Program-made: the position numbers and the translations under genes
In this document: positions 18,463-26,243 of the stretch, piece after piece
Numbering within the stretch: the first letter of the stretch is position 1
Layout of the letters: each line of letters begins with the position of its first letter
Source of the DNA: Metabacillus idriensis
GTDB taxonomy: Bacteria; Bacillota; Bacilli; Bacillales; Bacillaceae
Direction: 5' to 3'
DNA length: 64,000 nucleotides
NCBI RefSeq assembly: GCF_009674765.1
Contig: NZ_WKKF01000002.1
Location: 124,001-188,000 of the forward strand
Notes under the pieces: generated by a model
The model's database searches: none
What the model was told of the DNA's origin: nothing
What the model saw: the letters and a program-made list of their open reading frames with translations, nothing else

Positions 18463-18590
18463 GTTTAGCGCTTCGATGGCGAGTTGAATCGCCCAGTTCC
18501 TCAGATTCGCCAATAAAAGCAAAAAACGCCTTTATTGTATGATCTTTATCTGTCATGCCTGCGCTAAACGGGAACTTCCGCTTTTCTTAT
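18463..18590. repeat. Repeat family B, copy 1
   Basis: Has the family signatures GCGCTTCGATGGCGAG..., CTTTATCTGTCATGCCTGCGCTAAACGGGAA and CTTCCGCTTTTCT. Lies between the pdxK stop and its terminator. The rest of 18306-18586 holds no credible gene. Confidence 0.65.
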
Positions 18591-19402
18591 TCACTTTCGT
18601 ATAAACGCAATGCAGCATGGTTTGTCGGCCCAACATACTCGTTAAGAGGGAAGGAATGACGAATCGCTGCTGTAATAAATTGTTTAGCTGTATAAATGGC
18701 TTCTTTAACAGATGCACCTTTTGCAAGTTCCGCCGTAATCGCAGCTGAATATGTGCAGCCTGCTCCGTGTGTATAAGAAGTATCGATGCGCTCGCCTTCA
18801 AGAATCTGAAATTCTGTTCCGTCATAAAGAACGTCTACTGCTTTTTCATGCTGAAGCTTTCCGCCGCCTTTTACAAGCACGAATTTAGCGCCTAAATCAT
18901 AAATTTTGACTGCAGCTTCCTTCATCTGATCAACTGTTGTAATGGTTCCGATGCCGCTTAATTGGCCAGCTTCAAATAAGTTTGGAGTAACAACAGTGGC
19001 AAGCGGTGTAAGGATTTCGCGCAAAGCATCCGCAAGGTCGGGATACAGTACTTCATCGGCTCCTTTACATACCATAACAGGATCCACTACTACGTTTTGA
19101 AGGTTATTCTTTTTTATCGTTTCTGCAGCAAGTTTAATGATATCTACAGTTGGAAGCATGCCTGTTTTCATGGCATCCACACCGATTCCTTCTACGATGG
19201 TTGCTGCCTGAGCTTTAATGGTATCTAATTCCACGGGAAATACTTGATGATGCCACTCATTGGCCGGGTCCATCGCTACAACGACTGTTAAAGCAGTCAT
19301 TCCATATACTCCGCGCTCTTGAAATGTTTTTAAATCTGCCTGAATACCAGCACCGCCGCTGCTATCTGATCCAGCAAATGTTAAGGCTTTTTTCATTGTC
19401 AT
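18587..19402 (-). CDS. pdxK: Pyridoxine/pyridoxal/pyridoxamine kinase (ThiD-like fold)
   Basis: 271 residues, identical in length to B. subtilis PdxK (once called ThiD). N-terminal AGSDSSGGAGIQADLKTFQE and the C-terminal anion-hole motif HGAGCTYSAAITAELAKG mark the ribokinase-like ThiD/PdxK group. It phosphorylates vitamin B6 vitamers for salvage of pyridoxal 5'-phosphate; HMP kinase activity is an alternative. The ATG at 19402 fits the GGAGG site; the longer start at 19420 overlaps that site. pdxK also follows sacA in B. subtilis. Confidence 0.9.
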   Translation of the reverse strand: MTMKKALTFAGSDSSGGAGIQADLKTFQERGVYGMTALTVVVAMDPANEWHHQVFPVELDTIKAQAATIVEGIGVDAMKTGMLPTVDIIKLAAETIKKNNLQNVVVDPVMVCKGADEVLYPDLADALREILTPLATVVTPNLFEAGQLSGIGTITTVDQMKEAAVKIYDLGAKFVLVKGGGKLQHEKAVDVLYDGTEFQILEGERIDTSYTHGAGCTYSAAITAELAKGASVKEAIYTAKQFITAAIRHSFPLNEYVGPTNHAALRLYESE

Positions 19403-19495
19403 AAGTATGTGTACCTCCATCCAGGTGATTGAAAACGAATCTTACACAGCTATTATAACAATTTAGAAAAAGGTTAGCCATTGATGCGAAATAGG

Positions 19496-19543
19496 TTGCA
19501 AAATGGATAAGATACCCATATACTGTTATTGAACAGTGGTTAA
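19496..19543 (+). promoter_or_regulatory. Promoter and operator of the TetR gene
   Basis: TTGCAA (19496-19501), 17 bases, TATACT (19519-19524). The motif TTGAAC-AGTG-GTTAA (19529-19543) covers the expected start site and is repeated before the next gene, so it is a probable autorepression site. Confidence 0.7.
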
Positions 19544-19562
19544 ATAAAGGGCGGTGATACAT

Positions 19563-20135
19563 ATGGCAGCAAGAAGAGCAGTCGATCAAGAACTTACGCG
19601 GGAATCCATCATGCATGCTGCACATCAATTATTTAATGAAAAAGGCTATCAGAACGTTTCCATGAGACAAATCGCCAAAGAGCTGAATTACAGTCACGGA
19701 GCTATCTACTATCATTTTAAAAACAAGGCTGAGCTTTTTTATGCGCTGGTTAAGGCAGATTTCACCCTCCTGGATGAAAAATTGATGAATGTTTTGGACC
19801 AAGAAGAACTGAGCAATAAAGAAAAAACTAAAAAAATACTCGAGAGCTACATTGAATTCGGCTTGAGAAATCAAAGCCAATATGAACTCATGTTTTTAAC
19901 GAAAGATGAAGAGGTTATCAGCTATATGATTCATGAGCCTAATGCGAGCTACGATCAATTTGCTCAAGCCATTTATGCGTTATCCGGTAAGCAGCTTTCA
20001 GCAAATGTCATTTGGTCTGTCTTTTTGTCACTTCATGGATTTGTCACGCATTATTGCAAGACAGGGATGACATTTGAAGAGGTGGAGCCTCTGGTGAAGG
20101 CACATGTTCTTTTTCTAATGAAGGGGTTATCTTAA
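19563..20135 (+). CDS. TetR-family transcriptional regulator
   Basis: 190 residues. N-terminal helix-turn-helix ESIMHAAHQLFNEKGYQNVSMRQIAKELNYSHGAIYYHFKNK is typical TetR; the rest is a helical ligand domain of unknown specificity. ATG 19563 follows a GGGCGGTGA site; the in-frame GTG at 19554 overlaps it. A shared operator-like motif before this gene and the next implies it controls both itself and the downstream SDR. The inducer cannot be told from sequence. Confidence 0.88.
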   Translation: MAARRAVDQELTRESIMHAAHQLFNEKGYQNVSMRQIAKELNYSHGAIYYHFKNKAELFYALVKADFTLLDEKLMNVLDQEELSNKEKTKKILESYIEFGLRNQSQYELMFLTKDEEVISYMIHEPNASYDQFAQAIYALSGKQLSANVIWSVFLSLHGFVTHYCKTGMTFEEVEPLVKAHVLFLMKGLS

Positions 20136-20149
20136 TTTTTTGTCTTTAA

Positions 20150-20164
20150 TTGAACGGTGGTTAA
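20150..20164 (+). promoter_or_regulatory. Second operator-like motif, before the epimerase gene
   Basis: TTGAAC-GGTG-GTTAA, differing at one base from the motif in the TetR gene's promoter. Both are followed by TAAAGGGG-like ribosome binding sites. Confidence 0.6.
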
Positions 20165-20184
20165 TAAAGGGGAGGAGAATAAAA

Positions 20185-21114
20185 ATGAATGCAATTGTTT
20201 TTGGGGCATCAGGCGGAATGGGTTATGCACTTGTCATGGAGCTTGTCAGCAGAGGGTTTGATGTTACAGCTTTTGCGAGAAATGAACAAAAGTTAAAAAA
20301 ACTTTTTGGCCATATAAAGGAAGTGAGGATTCATCAAGGTGATGCGATGAACCCTGATGAAGTCGCAGAGGCATGCAGGAAGAAAGAATTCATTTTTCAC
20401 AGCATTAATATTCCTTATCCTGAATGGGCCGATGGACACCCGCGTATTATGCAAAACCTGCTGCAGGCTGTTAAACAGGAAAATTCACGATTCATACTTG
20501 CAGACAACATATACGCCTATGGAAGACAATCAGAGGCTGTCACTGAAGCTGCCTCCAAGGACCCGCATACAAAAAAGGGGAAAATAAGACTTCAGCTTGA
20601 ACAGATGGTGAAGTCAGCTGAAATTCCTTATCTCATTCTTCATTTTCCGGATTATTATGGTCCAAAAGCTGAAAATACCTATATCCATTATACGCTTAAT
20701 CAGATGCTGCAAAATCGCACCTCTCAATTTGTCGGCTCTTTAGACCTTGAGAGAGAATATATTTATACTCCTGACGGTGCGAAAGCTGCGGTTGAACTTG
20801 CCCTCACCCCACATGCTTATCAGCAAAATTGGAACATTCCTGGAGCGGGGACAATGACTGGAAATGAGTTCGTTGAAATGGTGCGCGACGCAACTGGCTA
20901 CAGCAAAAAAGTGATAACGGTTAAAAAAGGCATGATTTCATTCATCGGTCTTTTCGACAAAATGATGAGAGAATCGGTTGAAATGATGTATTTAACAGAA
21001 AAACCGGTTCATTTATCTGGATCCAAATATGAAAAAGAAATTGGTCCGCTTCCGAGAACACCATATGACAAGGGAATAAGAGCAGTCATTTCCTCCATGC
21101 AAAAAACCAGCTAA
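20185..21114 (+). CDS. NAD(P)-dependent epimerase/dehydratase-like SDR protein
   Basis: 309 residues. Atypical/extended SDR with the nucleotide-binding loop VFGASGGMGYALV at the N terminus, an NIYAYG segment in place of the usual catalytic core, and YxxxK-like LHFPDYYGPKAENTY. No catalytic assignment is possible; related proteins are annotated as NAD-dependent epimerases. ATG 20185 is preceded by GGGGAGGAG. Probably regulated by the TetR gene directly upstream. The last codon and stop lie in a terminator palindrome shared with the convergent gene. Confidence 0.8.
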   Translation: MNAIVFGASGGMGYALVMELVSRGFDVTAFARNEQKLKKLFGHIKEVRIHQGDAMNPDEVAEACRKKEFIFHSINIPYPEWADGHPRIMQNLLQAVKQENSRFILADNIYAYGRQSEAVTEAASKDPHTKKGKIRLQLEQMVKSAEIPYLILHFPDYYGPKAENTYIHYTLNQMLQNRTSQFVGSLDLEREYIYTPDGAKAAVELALTPHAYQQNWNIPGAGTMTGNEFVEMVRDATGYSKKVITVKKGMISFIGLFDKMMRESVEMMYLTEKPVHLSGSKYEKEIGPLPRTPYDKGIRAVISSMQKTS

Positions 21115-21127
21115 TTAGCTGGTTTTT
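21102..21127. terminator. Bidirectional terminator made from both genes' stop regions
   Basis: Perfect palindrome, arms AAAAACCAGCT / AGCTGGTTTTT with loop AATT. It contains the TAA of the plus-strand gene (21112-21114) and the TAG of the minus-strand gene (21113-21111). Confidence 0.85.
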
Positions 21128-21842
21128 GGGGGCACGAAACATCCATTTTTATATGAATATCCGGAAAATAGATACGGCCTTGTAATTTACTTTTTATACA
21201 GGTTAAAGGATCTTCTTCTTCAGGTTCCGGTGCTGCTGGTTTTGGCTTTTCCACAGGTTCTGGAGCAGGTTTTTCTTCAGCAGGAGGCTCCGGTTTCTTT
21301 TCTTCCTCAACTGGTGCTGAATCTGCGGGTACAGTATTTGGATAGTTGTTTGCGGCAGCTATTGCTTCAAAGGATTGGTTTGAGTGAAGAATGAGAACAG
21401 AGGTGCCTGTGTGTACTAGGTCGAATAAATAGCGGATTTCTTCATTATGCATACGAATACAGCCAGCGCTGGCATAAGTTCCTATGGAATTTGGATTGCT
21501 ATTGCCATGGATGGCATAGGTCGTTCCATTGGTGCCCAGAGCATGAAGACCGAGCCATCTGTCTCCGAGCGGATTTCTGCTGTCGCCCCCTGGAATTTTG
21601 TCTTTGTAATAAGGACGATTTTTAATCTTGTTTACAATCGGAAACGTTCCTTCCGGGGTAAACGAATTATTTCTCCCTGTTGCGACATTAAATACTTTAA
21701 CAAGCTTGCCGCTGTCAAAAAATGCGAGTTTATTCGTGCTTTTGTTAATGATAATCAGCTGAGGTACAGCATCTGCTTTAGCTGGTGCGGCAAAAGATGC
21801 AAATAAGAAAAGAGCGGCAAACAGCACTAACCATTTTTTCAT
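21111..21842 (-). CDS. Secreted L,D-transpeptidase (YkuD domain) with Pro/Glu-rich C-terminal tail
   Basis: 243 residues. Signal peptide (residues 1-23, ending near AKA), then a YkuD catalytic domain (about 28-155) with the motif YAIHGN...SAGCIRMHNEE giving catalytic His and Cys. After it comes a Pro/Glu/Lys-rich linker (about 170-210) and a short end region with two cysteines (DPLTCIKSK... and VSCPQ). Such enzymes make 3-3 cross-links or attach proteins in peptidoglycan; in Bacillus several act on the spore cortex or the wall. No LysM domain is present. The two terminal cysteines could form a disulfide (inference). Confidence 0.88.
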   Translation of the reverse strand: MKKWLVLFAALFLFASFAAPAKADAVPQLIIINKSTNKLAFFDSGKLVKVFNVATGRNNSFTPEGTFPIVNKIKNRPYYKDKIPGGDSRNPLGDRWLGLHALGTNGTTYAIHGNSNPNSIGTYASAGCIRMHNEEIRYLFDLVHTGTSVLILHSNQSFEAIAAANNYPNTVPADSAPVEEEKKPEPPAEEKPAPEPVEKPKPAAPEPEEEDPLTCIKSKLQGRIYFPDIHIKMDVSCPQKPAN

Positions 21843-21871
21843 TTCTCTCTAGTCCCCTTTTATTTAGTAGC

Positions 21872-21948
21872 AGAAAAGTCAAACCCGGACTTTTCTTCCG
21901 GATTCTTATCTGACATGCCTAAGCAAAACAGGCAACTCCGCTTTTCTG
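21872..21948. repeat. Repeat family B, copy 2 (partial)
   Basis: Contains AAACCCGGACTTTTCTTCCGGATTCTTATCTGaC and CAACTCCGCTTTTCTGATT, as in the copies at 41858 and 44312. No credible gene in 21843-22095. Confidence 0.6.
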
Positions 21949-22095
21949 ATTACAAGAAAAGATTACCAAACAAAGACTGAGGAACATGTAGAATCTTCTT
22001 GTCGAAAGCTGACAATGAAAGGAACTTCTTTTTTTACTCCTTTGACAGCATAAGACGGGAGGAGATGTTAAATTGTTCCATGAATCATCATAAAA

Positions 22096-22134
22096 TATAA
22101 AAAAGGCGGGTCTCATGAGACATGAGACCCGCCT
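22096..22134 (-). terminator. Terminator of the first YflT-domain gene
   Basis: 14-bp perfect stem AGGCGGGTCTCATG / CATGAGACCCGCCT, 3-base loop, followed on the minus strand by a T-rich run. Confidence 0.85.
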
Positions 22135-22174
22135 ATACATCTATATTAGTAGGGGGAAATATAGATTGTATGAA

Positions 22175-22492
22175 TTATTGGTGTGCTACGATAACTACTT
22201 TGCCTTTATCAAGCTCTTCTTCCATATGAGCTGCTTCGTTCTCTGTTAAGCCCAGAGATACCATTTTTGAGCGAAGCTCATCTCCGCGTGAACGGAATAC
22301 GTTTTTCATTGATGAAAAGACGCCTTGCTCGGATACGCCGACACTTTCAGTATCTGTACCGGAAGTGAGATGTTTTGATCGGTTCGGGTCATGTGCGAAT
22401 AAATAAATATCGTCTTTCACAAACCCTTCAACTTCAAGGTGATTGATTTTTTCTGTTGCTTGAACACCATTTTCAACTACAAATGTTTTCAT
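22175..22492 (-). CDS. General stress protein with YflT domain (copy 1)
   Basis: 105 residues; the whole protein is one heat-induced stress protein YflT domain: an N-terminal beta-strand set, then a central RGDELRSKMVSLGLTENEAAHMEEELDKGKVVIVAHQ segment. It is soluble and of unknown biochemical role. A sigma-B-like promoter lies upstream. A second, diverged copy is at 25538-25891. GGAGAGAG precedes the ATG. Confidence 0.82.
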   Translation of the reverse strand: MKTFVVENGVQATEKINHLEVEGFVKDDIYLFAHDPNRSKHLTSGTDTESVGVSEQGVFSSMKNVFRSRGDELRSKMVSLGLTENEAAHMEEELDKGKVVIVAHQ

Positions 22493-22529
22493 TTTAATCT
22501 CTCTCCTTATATGTGCTGATAGTTAATAA

Positions 22530-22555
22530 ATACCCAATAAACAAAATTTAAAAAC
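22530..22555 (-). promoter_or_regulatory. Sigma-B-type promoter of the YflT-domain gene
   Basis: Minus strand GTTTTT (22555-22550), 14 bases, GGGTAT (22535-22530): close to the sigma-B pattern GTTTAA-N12-14-GGGTAT and ahead of a general stress gene. Confidence 0.6.
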
Positions 22556-22656
22556 AAAGAATTTCACAAATGGGTCTAAAGATTCAGCCTAGAGAAATCT
22601 TTTCCTTTTTATGATTTAATGAGCAGTAGAAATAAACAAAGAAATGAGGAGATCTC

Positions 22657-23457
22657 TTGCGTGTTTCAGTCGTTATTGTGACATTTAATCGTCTATATAC
22701 TCTTGCTGAGCTTCTGGAATCAATTGCCCGTCAAACATACCGCCCGCATGAAATTATTATTGTTAACGACGGAGGAGAGCCGGCAGACTCTTTAACAGCT
22801 GCTTATGATGATCTGCCGATTCGGATGATTAATCTAGAAGAAAATACGGGACATGTTCATGCACGAAATACCGGAGTATTTCAGGCAGAGGGCGATGCCA
22901 TTATGCTATGTGATGATGATGATTATTTCGCCCCGGAGCATATTGAAAGAATGGTACATGAACTGACAGATGCACATCTTGTTTATTCAGATGTTGAGAT
23001 TGTCGAATTTGAAGTTCAAAATAACGTTCGTGTGCCTGTCAGCCGCAGATTATTCGCCTATACATATGATGCAAAGGAGATGAGGCGCTTCTCAACGTTT
23101 GTGCCATCAGGCAGTTTGTATCTAAAAGAGGTGCATCAGTCGATTGGATATTATGATCCGGATGTTCATAATTATTGGGACTGGGATTTCTTTTTAAGGG
23201 TTTCAGAAAAATTTCAAGTAAAGCGGGTTCCTGTGGCAAGCGTTATTTATGCTTTTTCTGATACAGGCAATCATCAATCCGCAGCTCTTAATGAAACAAG
23301 ACAATCTTACCTTGAAAAGCTATGTGAGAAGCATCAATTGGGAGAGCTTCCTCAAAAAAACTTCTTTGTTTTATTAGAAGAACCCGAGTTAAAGGCGAGA
23401 GAAGCGCTGAGCTTGCTTGTCTGGGACGGAAAGCCGATGATACCCAGAATCACCTGA
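22657..23457 (+). CDS. ywdF: Family 2 glycosyltransferase
   Basis: 266 residues, GT-A fold. N-terminal VSVVIVTFNRLYTLAELLESIARQTYRPHEIIIVNDGG, then the metal-binding DDDDYFAPEHIERM segment. It matches B. subtilis YwdF in length and in position near pdxK and ung. Acceptor and donor are unknown; there are no membrane segments. The start is TTG at 22657 after GAGGAGA. A terminator follows the stop. Confidence 0.85.
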   Translation: MRVSVVIVTFNRLYTLAELLESIARQTYRPHEIIIVNDGGEPADSLTAAYDDLPIRMINLEENTGHVHARNTGVFQAEGDAIMLCDDDDYFAPEHIERMVHELTDAHLVYSDVEIVEFEVQNNVRVPVSRRLFAYTYDAKEMRRFSTFVPSGSLYLKEVHQSIGYYDPDVHNYWDWDFFLRVSEKFQVKRVPVASVIYAFSDTGNHQSAALNETRQSYLEKLCEKHQLGELPQKNFFVLLEEPELKAREALSLLVWDGKPMIPRIT

Positions 23458-23484
23458 CTCCTGCTGCGGCGGGAGTTTTTTTTA
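23457..23484 (+). terminator. Terminator of ywdF
   Basis: Stem ACTCCTGC / GCGGGAGT followed by eight T. Confidence 0.85.
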
Positions 23485-23487
23485 TGT

Positions 23488-23547
23488 TTGCAAAGAAGCC
23501 ACCTCCATGATACTATATGTTTAAACTTTTAAACTAATAAACTAAAG
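23488..23547 (+). promoter_or_regulatory. Promoter with TTTAAAC repeats before the SDR-ArsR-ung genes
   Basis: TTGCAA (23488-23493), 17 bases, TACTAT (23511-23516). Right after it come TTTAAAC (23520-23526), TTTAAACT (23528-23535) and AATAAACT, a possible operator for the ArsR protein encoded in the same unit. Confidence 0.6.
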
Positions 23548-23560
23548 GGAGTTTTTATAG

Positions 23561-24325
23561 ATGAAAACCGTTTTAATTACAGGAGCATCAGATGGAATTG
23601 GAAGAGAACTTGCTTATAAGTATGCACAGGATGGGTACCGTCTAATCTTGACGGCAAGAAACGAAATGAAACTGATGAAACTTGCAGGCGAACTGAAAAA
23701 TACGACAGCAATCGTCAAAGCCAAAGACTTAAGTGATATGAACCAGATTCATGAGTTGTTTCAGGAATTGCAGCAGGAGAAGATTCATGTCGACGTTTTA
23801 GTGAACAATGCCGGCTTTGGTTTGTATGGGGATTTTAAAAACACGTCCGCTTTAGATGAGCTGAACATGATTGATTTGAACGTCAAATCCATTACACTGC
23901 TAACCAAATTATTTTTGCCTGATATGATTTCAAAAAAATCGGGTCAGGTTTTAAATGTTGCCTCCTCTGCCGCTTTTCAGCCAGGACCATTGATGGCTGT
24001 GTATTACGCGACAAAAGCTTATGTGTTATCATTTAGTGAAGCAATTGAAAATGAACTGAAAGGCACTGGTGTATCAATCTCAGTTTTATGTCCCGGCCCT
24101 ACTAAAACCGGCTTCAGCGAACGTGCCAACCTTGGACAATCCAAGCTCTTTAAAAGCGGAGTAATGGATGTGAAAACTGTTGCTGATGCGGCATATGAAG
24201 GGATGAAAAAAGGACAGACGCTGATTATTCCAGGCTTTAAAAATAAGATTCTTGCAGCAGCTGTACGATTCATGCCGCGGAAAACAGTAACAGGCATTGT
24301 GCGGAAAACGCAAGAGCGCGCGTAA
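23561..24325 (+). CDS. Short-chain dehydrogenase/reductase (classical SDR)
   Basis: 254 residues. Rossmann motif ITGASDGIGRELA, NNAGFG, catalytic Ser in NVASSAAFQPGPL and YxxxK in YYATKAYVLSFSEAIENELKGTG. Similar to the YqjQ/DltE-type cytoplasmic oxidoreductases with unknown substrates. An AAAGGGAG site precedes the ATG. An ArsR-family gene follows after 17 bases, so the two probably form a regulator-target pair. Confidence 0.88.
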   Translation: MKTVLITGASDGIGRELAYKYAQDGYRLILTARNEMKLMKLAGELKNTTAIVKAKDLSDMNQIHELFQELQQEKIHVDVLVNNAGFGLYGDFKNTSALDELNMIDLNVKSITLLTKLFLPDMISKKSGQVLNVASSAAFQPGPLMAVYYATKAYVLSFSEAIENELKGTGVSISVLCPGPTKTGFSERANLGQSKLFKSGVMDVKTVADAAYEGMKKGQTLIIPGFKNKILAAAVRFMPRKTVTGIVRKTQERA

Positions 24326-24342
24326 GAAAGGTGTGAAGCAAA

Positions 24343-24645
24343 ATGGGAGACCAAGCCATTGATACATTTCGATCATGCATCCCATTATTCCATGCTCTCG
24401 GGGATCCAGCGAGACAGGATATTATTCTTTTATTAGCAGAAACAGAACGTCTGACTGTGAATGAAATTGCCGATCAGTCCAGGCTTTCAAGACCAGCCAT
24501 TTCCCACCATCTTAAAATCTTGAAGGACCAGGGATTGGTAAGCATTGAACAGCAGGGGACGAAAAGGTTTTATTCATTAGCACTTGAAGATTCCGTTACC
24601 CTGCTGAAAAAATTAATTATATTAGTAGAAGAAACCTGTATTTAA
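24343..24645 (+). CDS. ArsR-family transcriptional repressor
   Basis: 100 residues; winged helix with FHALGDPARQDIILLLAE, NEIADQSRLSRPAISHHLKILKDQGLV and the wing QQGTKRFYSL. Cysteines are few (C15 and near the C terminus), with no classic CxCxxC metal site, so a non-metal signal or a redox signal is possible. It overlaps nothing; ung follows 21 bases later. It may bind the TTTAAAC repeats before the SDR gene (inference). Confidence 0.85.
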   Translation: MGDQAIDTFRSCIPLFHALGDPARQDIILLLAETERLTVNEIADQSRLSRPAISHHLKILKDQGLVSIEQQGTKRFYSLALEDSVTLLKKLIILVEETCI

Positions 24646-24666
24646 CCTCGGAAAGGGTGGAAACAG

Positions 24667-25338
24667 ATGAAACAGCTGCTTCATGAAGGCTGGTGGACAT
24701 GGCTCAAGCCGGAATTTGAAAAACCCTATTATCAGAAGCTGAGAGAATTTCTGAAGATAGAATATGAAACAGAGACGATCTATCCAGATATGGAAGATCT
24801 GTTTAACGCACTGCAATTCACGTCTTATGAAGATGTAAAAGTTGTGATTCTTGGACAGGATCCATATCATGGACCAAATCAGGCTCACGGACTCAGTTTC
24901 TCTGTTCAGGAAGGAGTCAAACTTCCGCCATCGCTCCGCAATATTTTTCTTGAACTGAAGGACGACCTTGGATACGATCCTCCTAATCATGGATCACTTG
25001 AAAAATGGGCCAAGCAGGGTGTGCTGCTATTGAATACGGTTTTGACAGTGAGAAAAGGGCAAGCCGCCTCACATAAAGGGCAAGGCTGGGAAATGTTCAC
25101 AAATCGCATTATTGAGCTTCTGAATGAGCGTGAACTGCCAGTTGTGTTTATATTATGGGGAAAGCATGCAGCAGAAAAGAAATCACTGATTGATACAGAC
25201 AAGCATATTGTGATTCAATCGCCTCATCCAAGTCCTTTTTCCGCCAGAAAAGGGTTCTTTGGGAGCAAGCCGTTTTCAAGAGCGAACGAAGCACTCAAGA
25301 AAATGGGCCGGAAGGATATTGACTGGGAAATAAAATAA
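24667..25338 (+). CDS. ung: Uracil-DNA glycosylase
   Basis: 223 residues, family 1 UDG. Catalytic Asp in [22 protein letters not shown] and the minor-groove loop in [20 protein letters not shown]. Removes uracil from DNA as the first step of base excision repair. GAAAGGGTGG precedes the ATG. Location near ywdF is conserved with B. subtilis. Confidence 0.97.
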   Translation: MKQLLHEGWWTWLKPEFEKPYYQKLREFLKIEYETETIYPDMEDLFNALQFTSYEDVKVVILGQDPYHGPNQAHGLSFSVQEGVKLPPSLRNIFLELKDDLGYDPPNHGSLEKWAKQGVLLLNTVLTVRKGQAASHKGQGWEMFTNRIIELLNERELPVVFILWGKHAAEKKSLIDTDKHIVIQSPHPSPFSARKGFFGSKPFSRANEALKKMGRKDIDWEIK

Positions 25339-25339
25339 A

Positions 25340-25376
25340 AAAGAGGAGGTGCGGACTAAACTGCACCTCCTCTTTA
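25340..25376 (+). terminator. Terminator of ung
   Basis: 13-bp stem AAAGAGGAGGTGC / GCACCTCCTCTTT starting just after the stop; short T run. Confidence 0.75.
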
Positions 25377-25395
25377 CTGAAGAGATAAGAAAATA

Positions 25396-25537
25396 TAAGA
25401 TTTTGCGCATCGATGGCGAGCGGAAGCGCTCAGGCCTCCTCGGCCAGAACGGCTCATCCAGCAAAGGCAAAAAGCGCCTTCACTGGCTGATCCTTATCTG
25501 TCATGCCTGCGCTAAACGGGCGATTCCGCTTTTCTTA
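25396..25537. repeat. Repeat family B, copy 3
   Basis: TTTTGCGCATCGATGGCGAGCGGAAGCGC..., CTCCTCGGCCAGAACGGCTC, CTTATCTGTCATGCCTGCGC and GATTCCGCTTTTCTTATT: near-identical blocks to copies 1, 7 and 8. Abuts the convergent YflT-domain gene. Confidence 0.7.
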
Positions 25538-25891
25538 TTATACCCAGCCCGTTACACGCTCATGATCTGTAACAAGCAATAAGATTTTACCTTCATCAAG
25601 CTTTTCTTCATAGCGTTCTGCTTCTGCAGAGCTGAATCCGACTTCCTCTAATTTCGTGCGAAGCTCATCGCCCTTTTTGCTGAAAATGTTGCCGACCGCA
25701 CTTCCAAGACCTAATTCAGTGATGCCGATCGTATTTGCTTCAGCGTTGTTTGCTACACGGTTTGTGCGCTCATCATCATGTGAGAGAATATAAATGTCGT
25801 GCTTGTCGACACCTTTACTTTTCAGTTCCATCACGTCATTTTTCAATAATTCGTCATTTGTATATTCTTTTACAGCTGGTTTCATTTTCAT
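25538..25891 (-). CDS. General stress protein with YflT domain (copy 2)
   Basis: 117 residues; the YflT domain covers most of it, with KKGDELRTKLEEVGFSSAEAERYEEKLDEGKILLLV aligned to the same region of the copy at 22175. N terminus is different (MKMKPAVKEYTNDELL). AAGGAG precedes the ATG. Upstream on the minus strand there is a GTTTAA element but no convincing GGGTAT partner, so sigma-B control is not shown. Confidence 0.82.
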   Translation of the reverse strand: MKMKPAVKEYTNDELLKNDVMELKSKGVDKHDIYILSHDDERTNRVANNAEANTIGITELGLGSAVGNIFSKKGDELRTKLEEVGFSSAEAERYEEKLDEGKILLLVTDHERVTGWV

Positions 25892-25980
25892 TCACTCTCC
25901 TTTTAGGTTTCATAGTAATTAAATAGCACGAATCGTACCTAGTTAAACCTCTTTTTTTTGCAGGTGATGTTCTGTAACTT

Positions 25981-25989
25981 TGGTATAAT
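25981..25989 (+). promoter_or_regulatory. Extended -10 promoter of the small Cys-rich gene
   Basis: TG-G-TATAAT; no clear -35. Start codon 37 bases downstream. Confidence 0.5.
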
Positions 25990-26025
25990 AGACTGCAAGG
26001 ACAAGAATAAAGGCAGGATATAAAG

Positions 26026-26196
26026 ATGAAGAATCAACAGATTAACTGCTTAAAATGCACGCATTACTATGTCACCTGGGACAGGAGTTTTCCAAACGGC
26101 TGCAGGGCTTACGGTTTTAAATCTGCTGCAAGACCTTCTGTAACCGTGCTAAAATCATCAGGTGAATCCTGTTTGAAATACACACCAAAAAGATAA
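26026..26196 (+). CDS. Small cysteine-rich protein of unknown function
   Basis: 56 residues: four cysteines in the pattern CLKCxHYYVTWD...CRAYG...CLKY, plus aromatic and basic residues; may bind zinc. Starts MKNQQINCLKC and ends TPKR. Ribosome site AGGCAGGATA is modest, with an extended -10 promoter ahead. It overlaps by one base an ATG in another frame and lies 47 bases before ywdI. I do not recognise a named family; short proteins of this kind are found in other Bacillaceae next to ywdI, as far as I recall. Confidence 0.65.
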   Translation: MKNQQINCLKCTHYYVTWDRSFPNGCRAYGFKSAARPSVTVLKSSGESCLKYTPKR

Positions 26197-26243
26197 TGTG
26201 TCATGCGATACAGAAATACCAAAGTAATGGAGGAATGATAAGG

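Noticed and set aside
18272-18487. 71-codon frame after sacA (possible ywdA)
   Set aside because: Starts in the sacA terminator, no ribosome site, and no similarity to YwdA that I can see.
25349-25582. 77-codon frame after ung
   Set aside because: Begins within the ung terminator and runs through repeat family B into the convergent stress gene.
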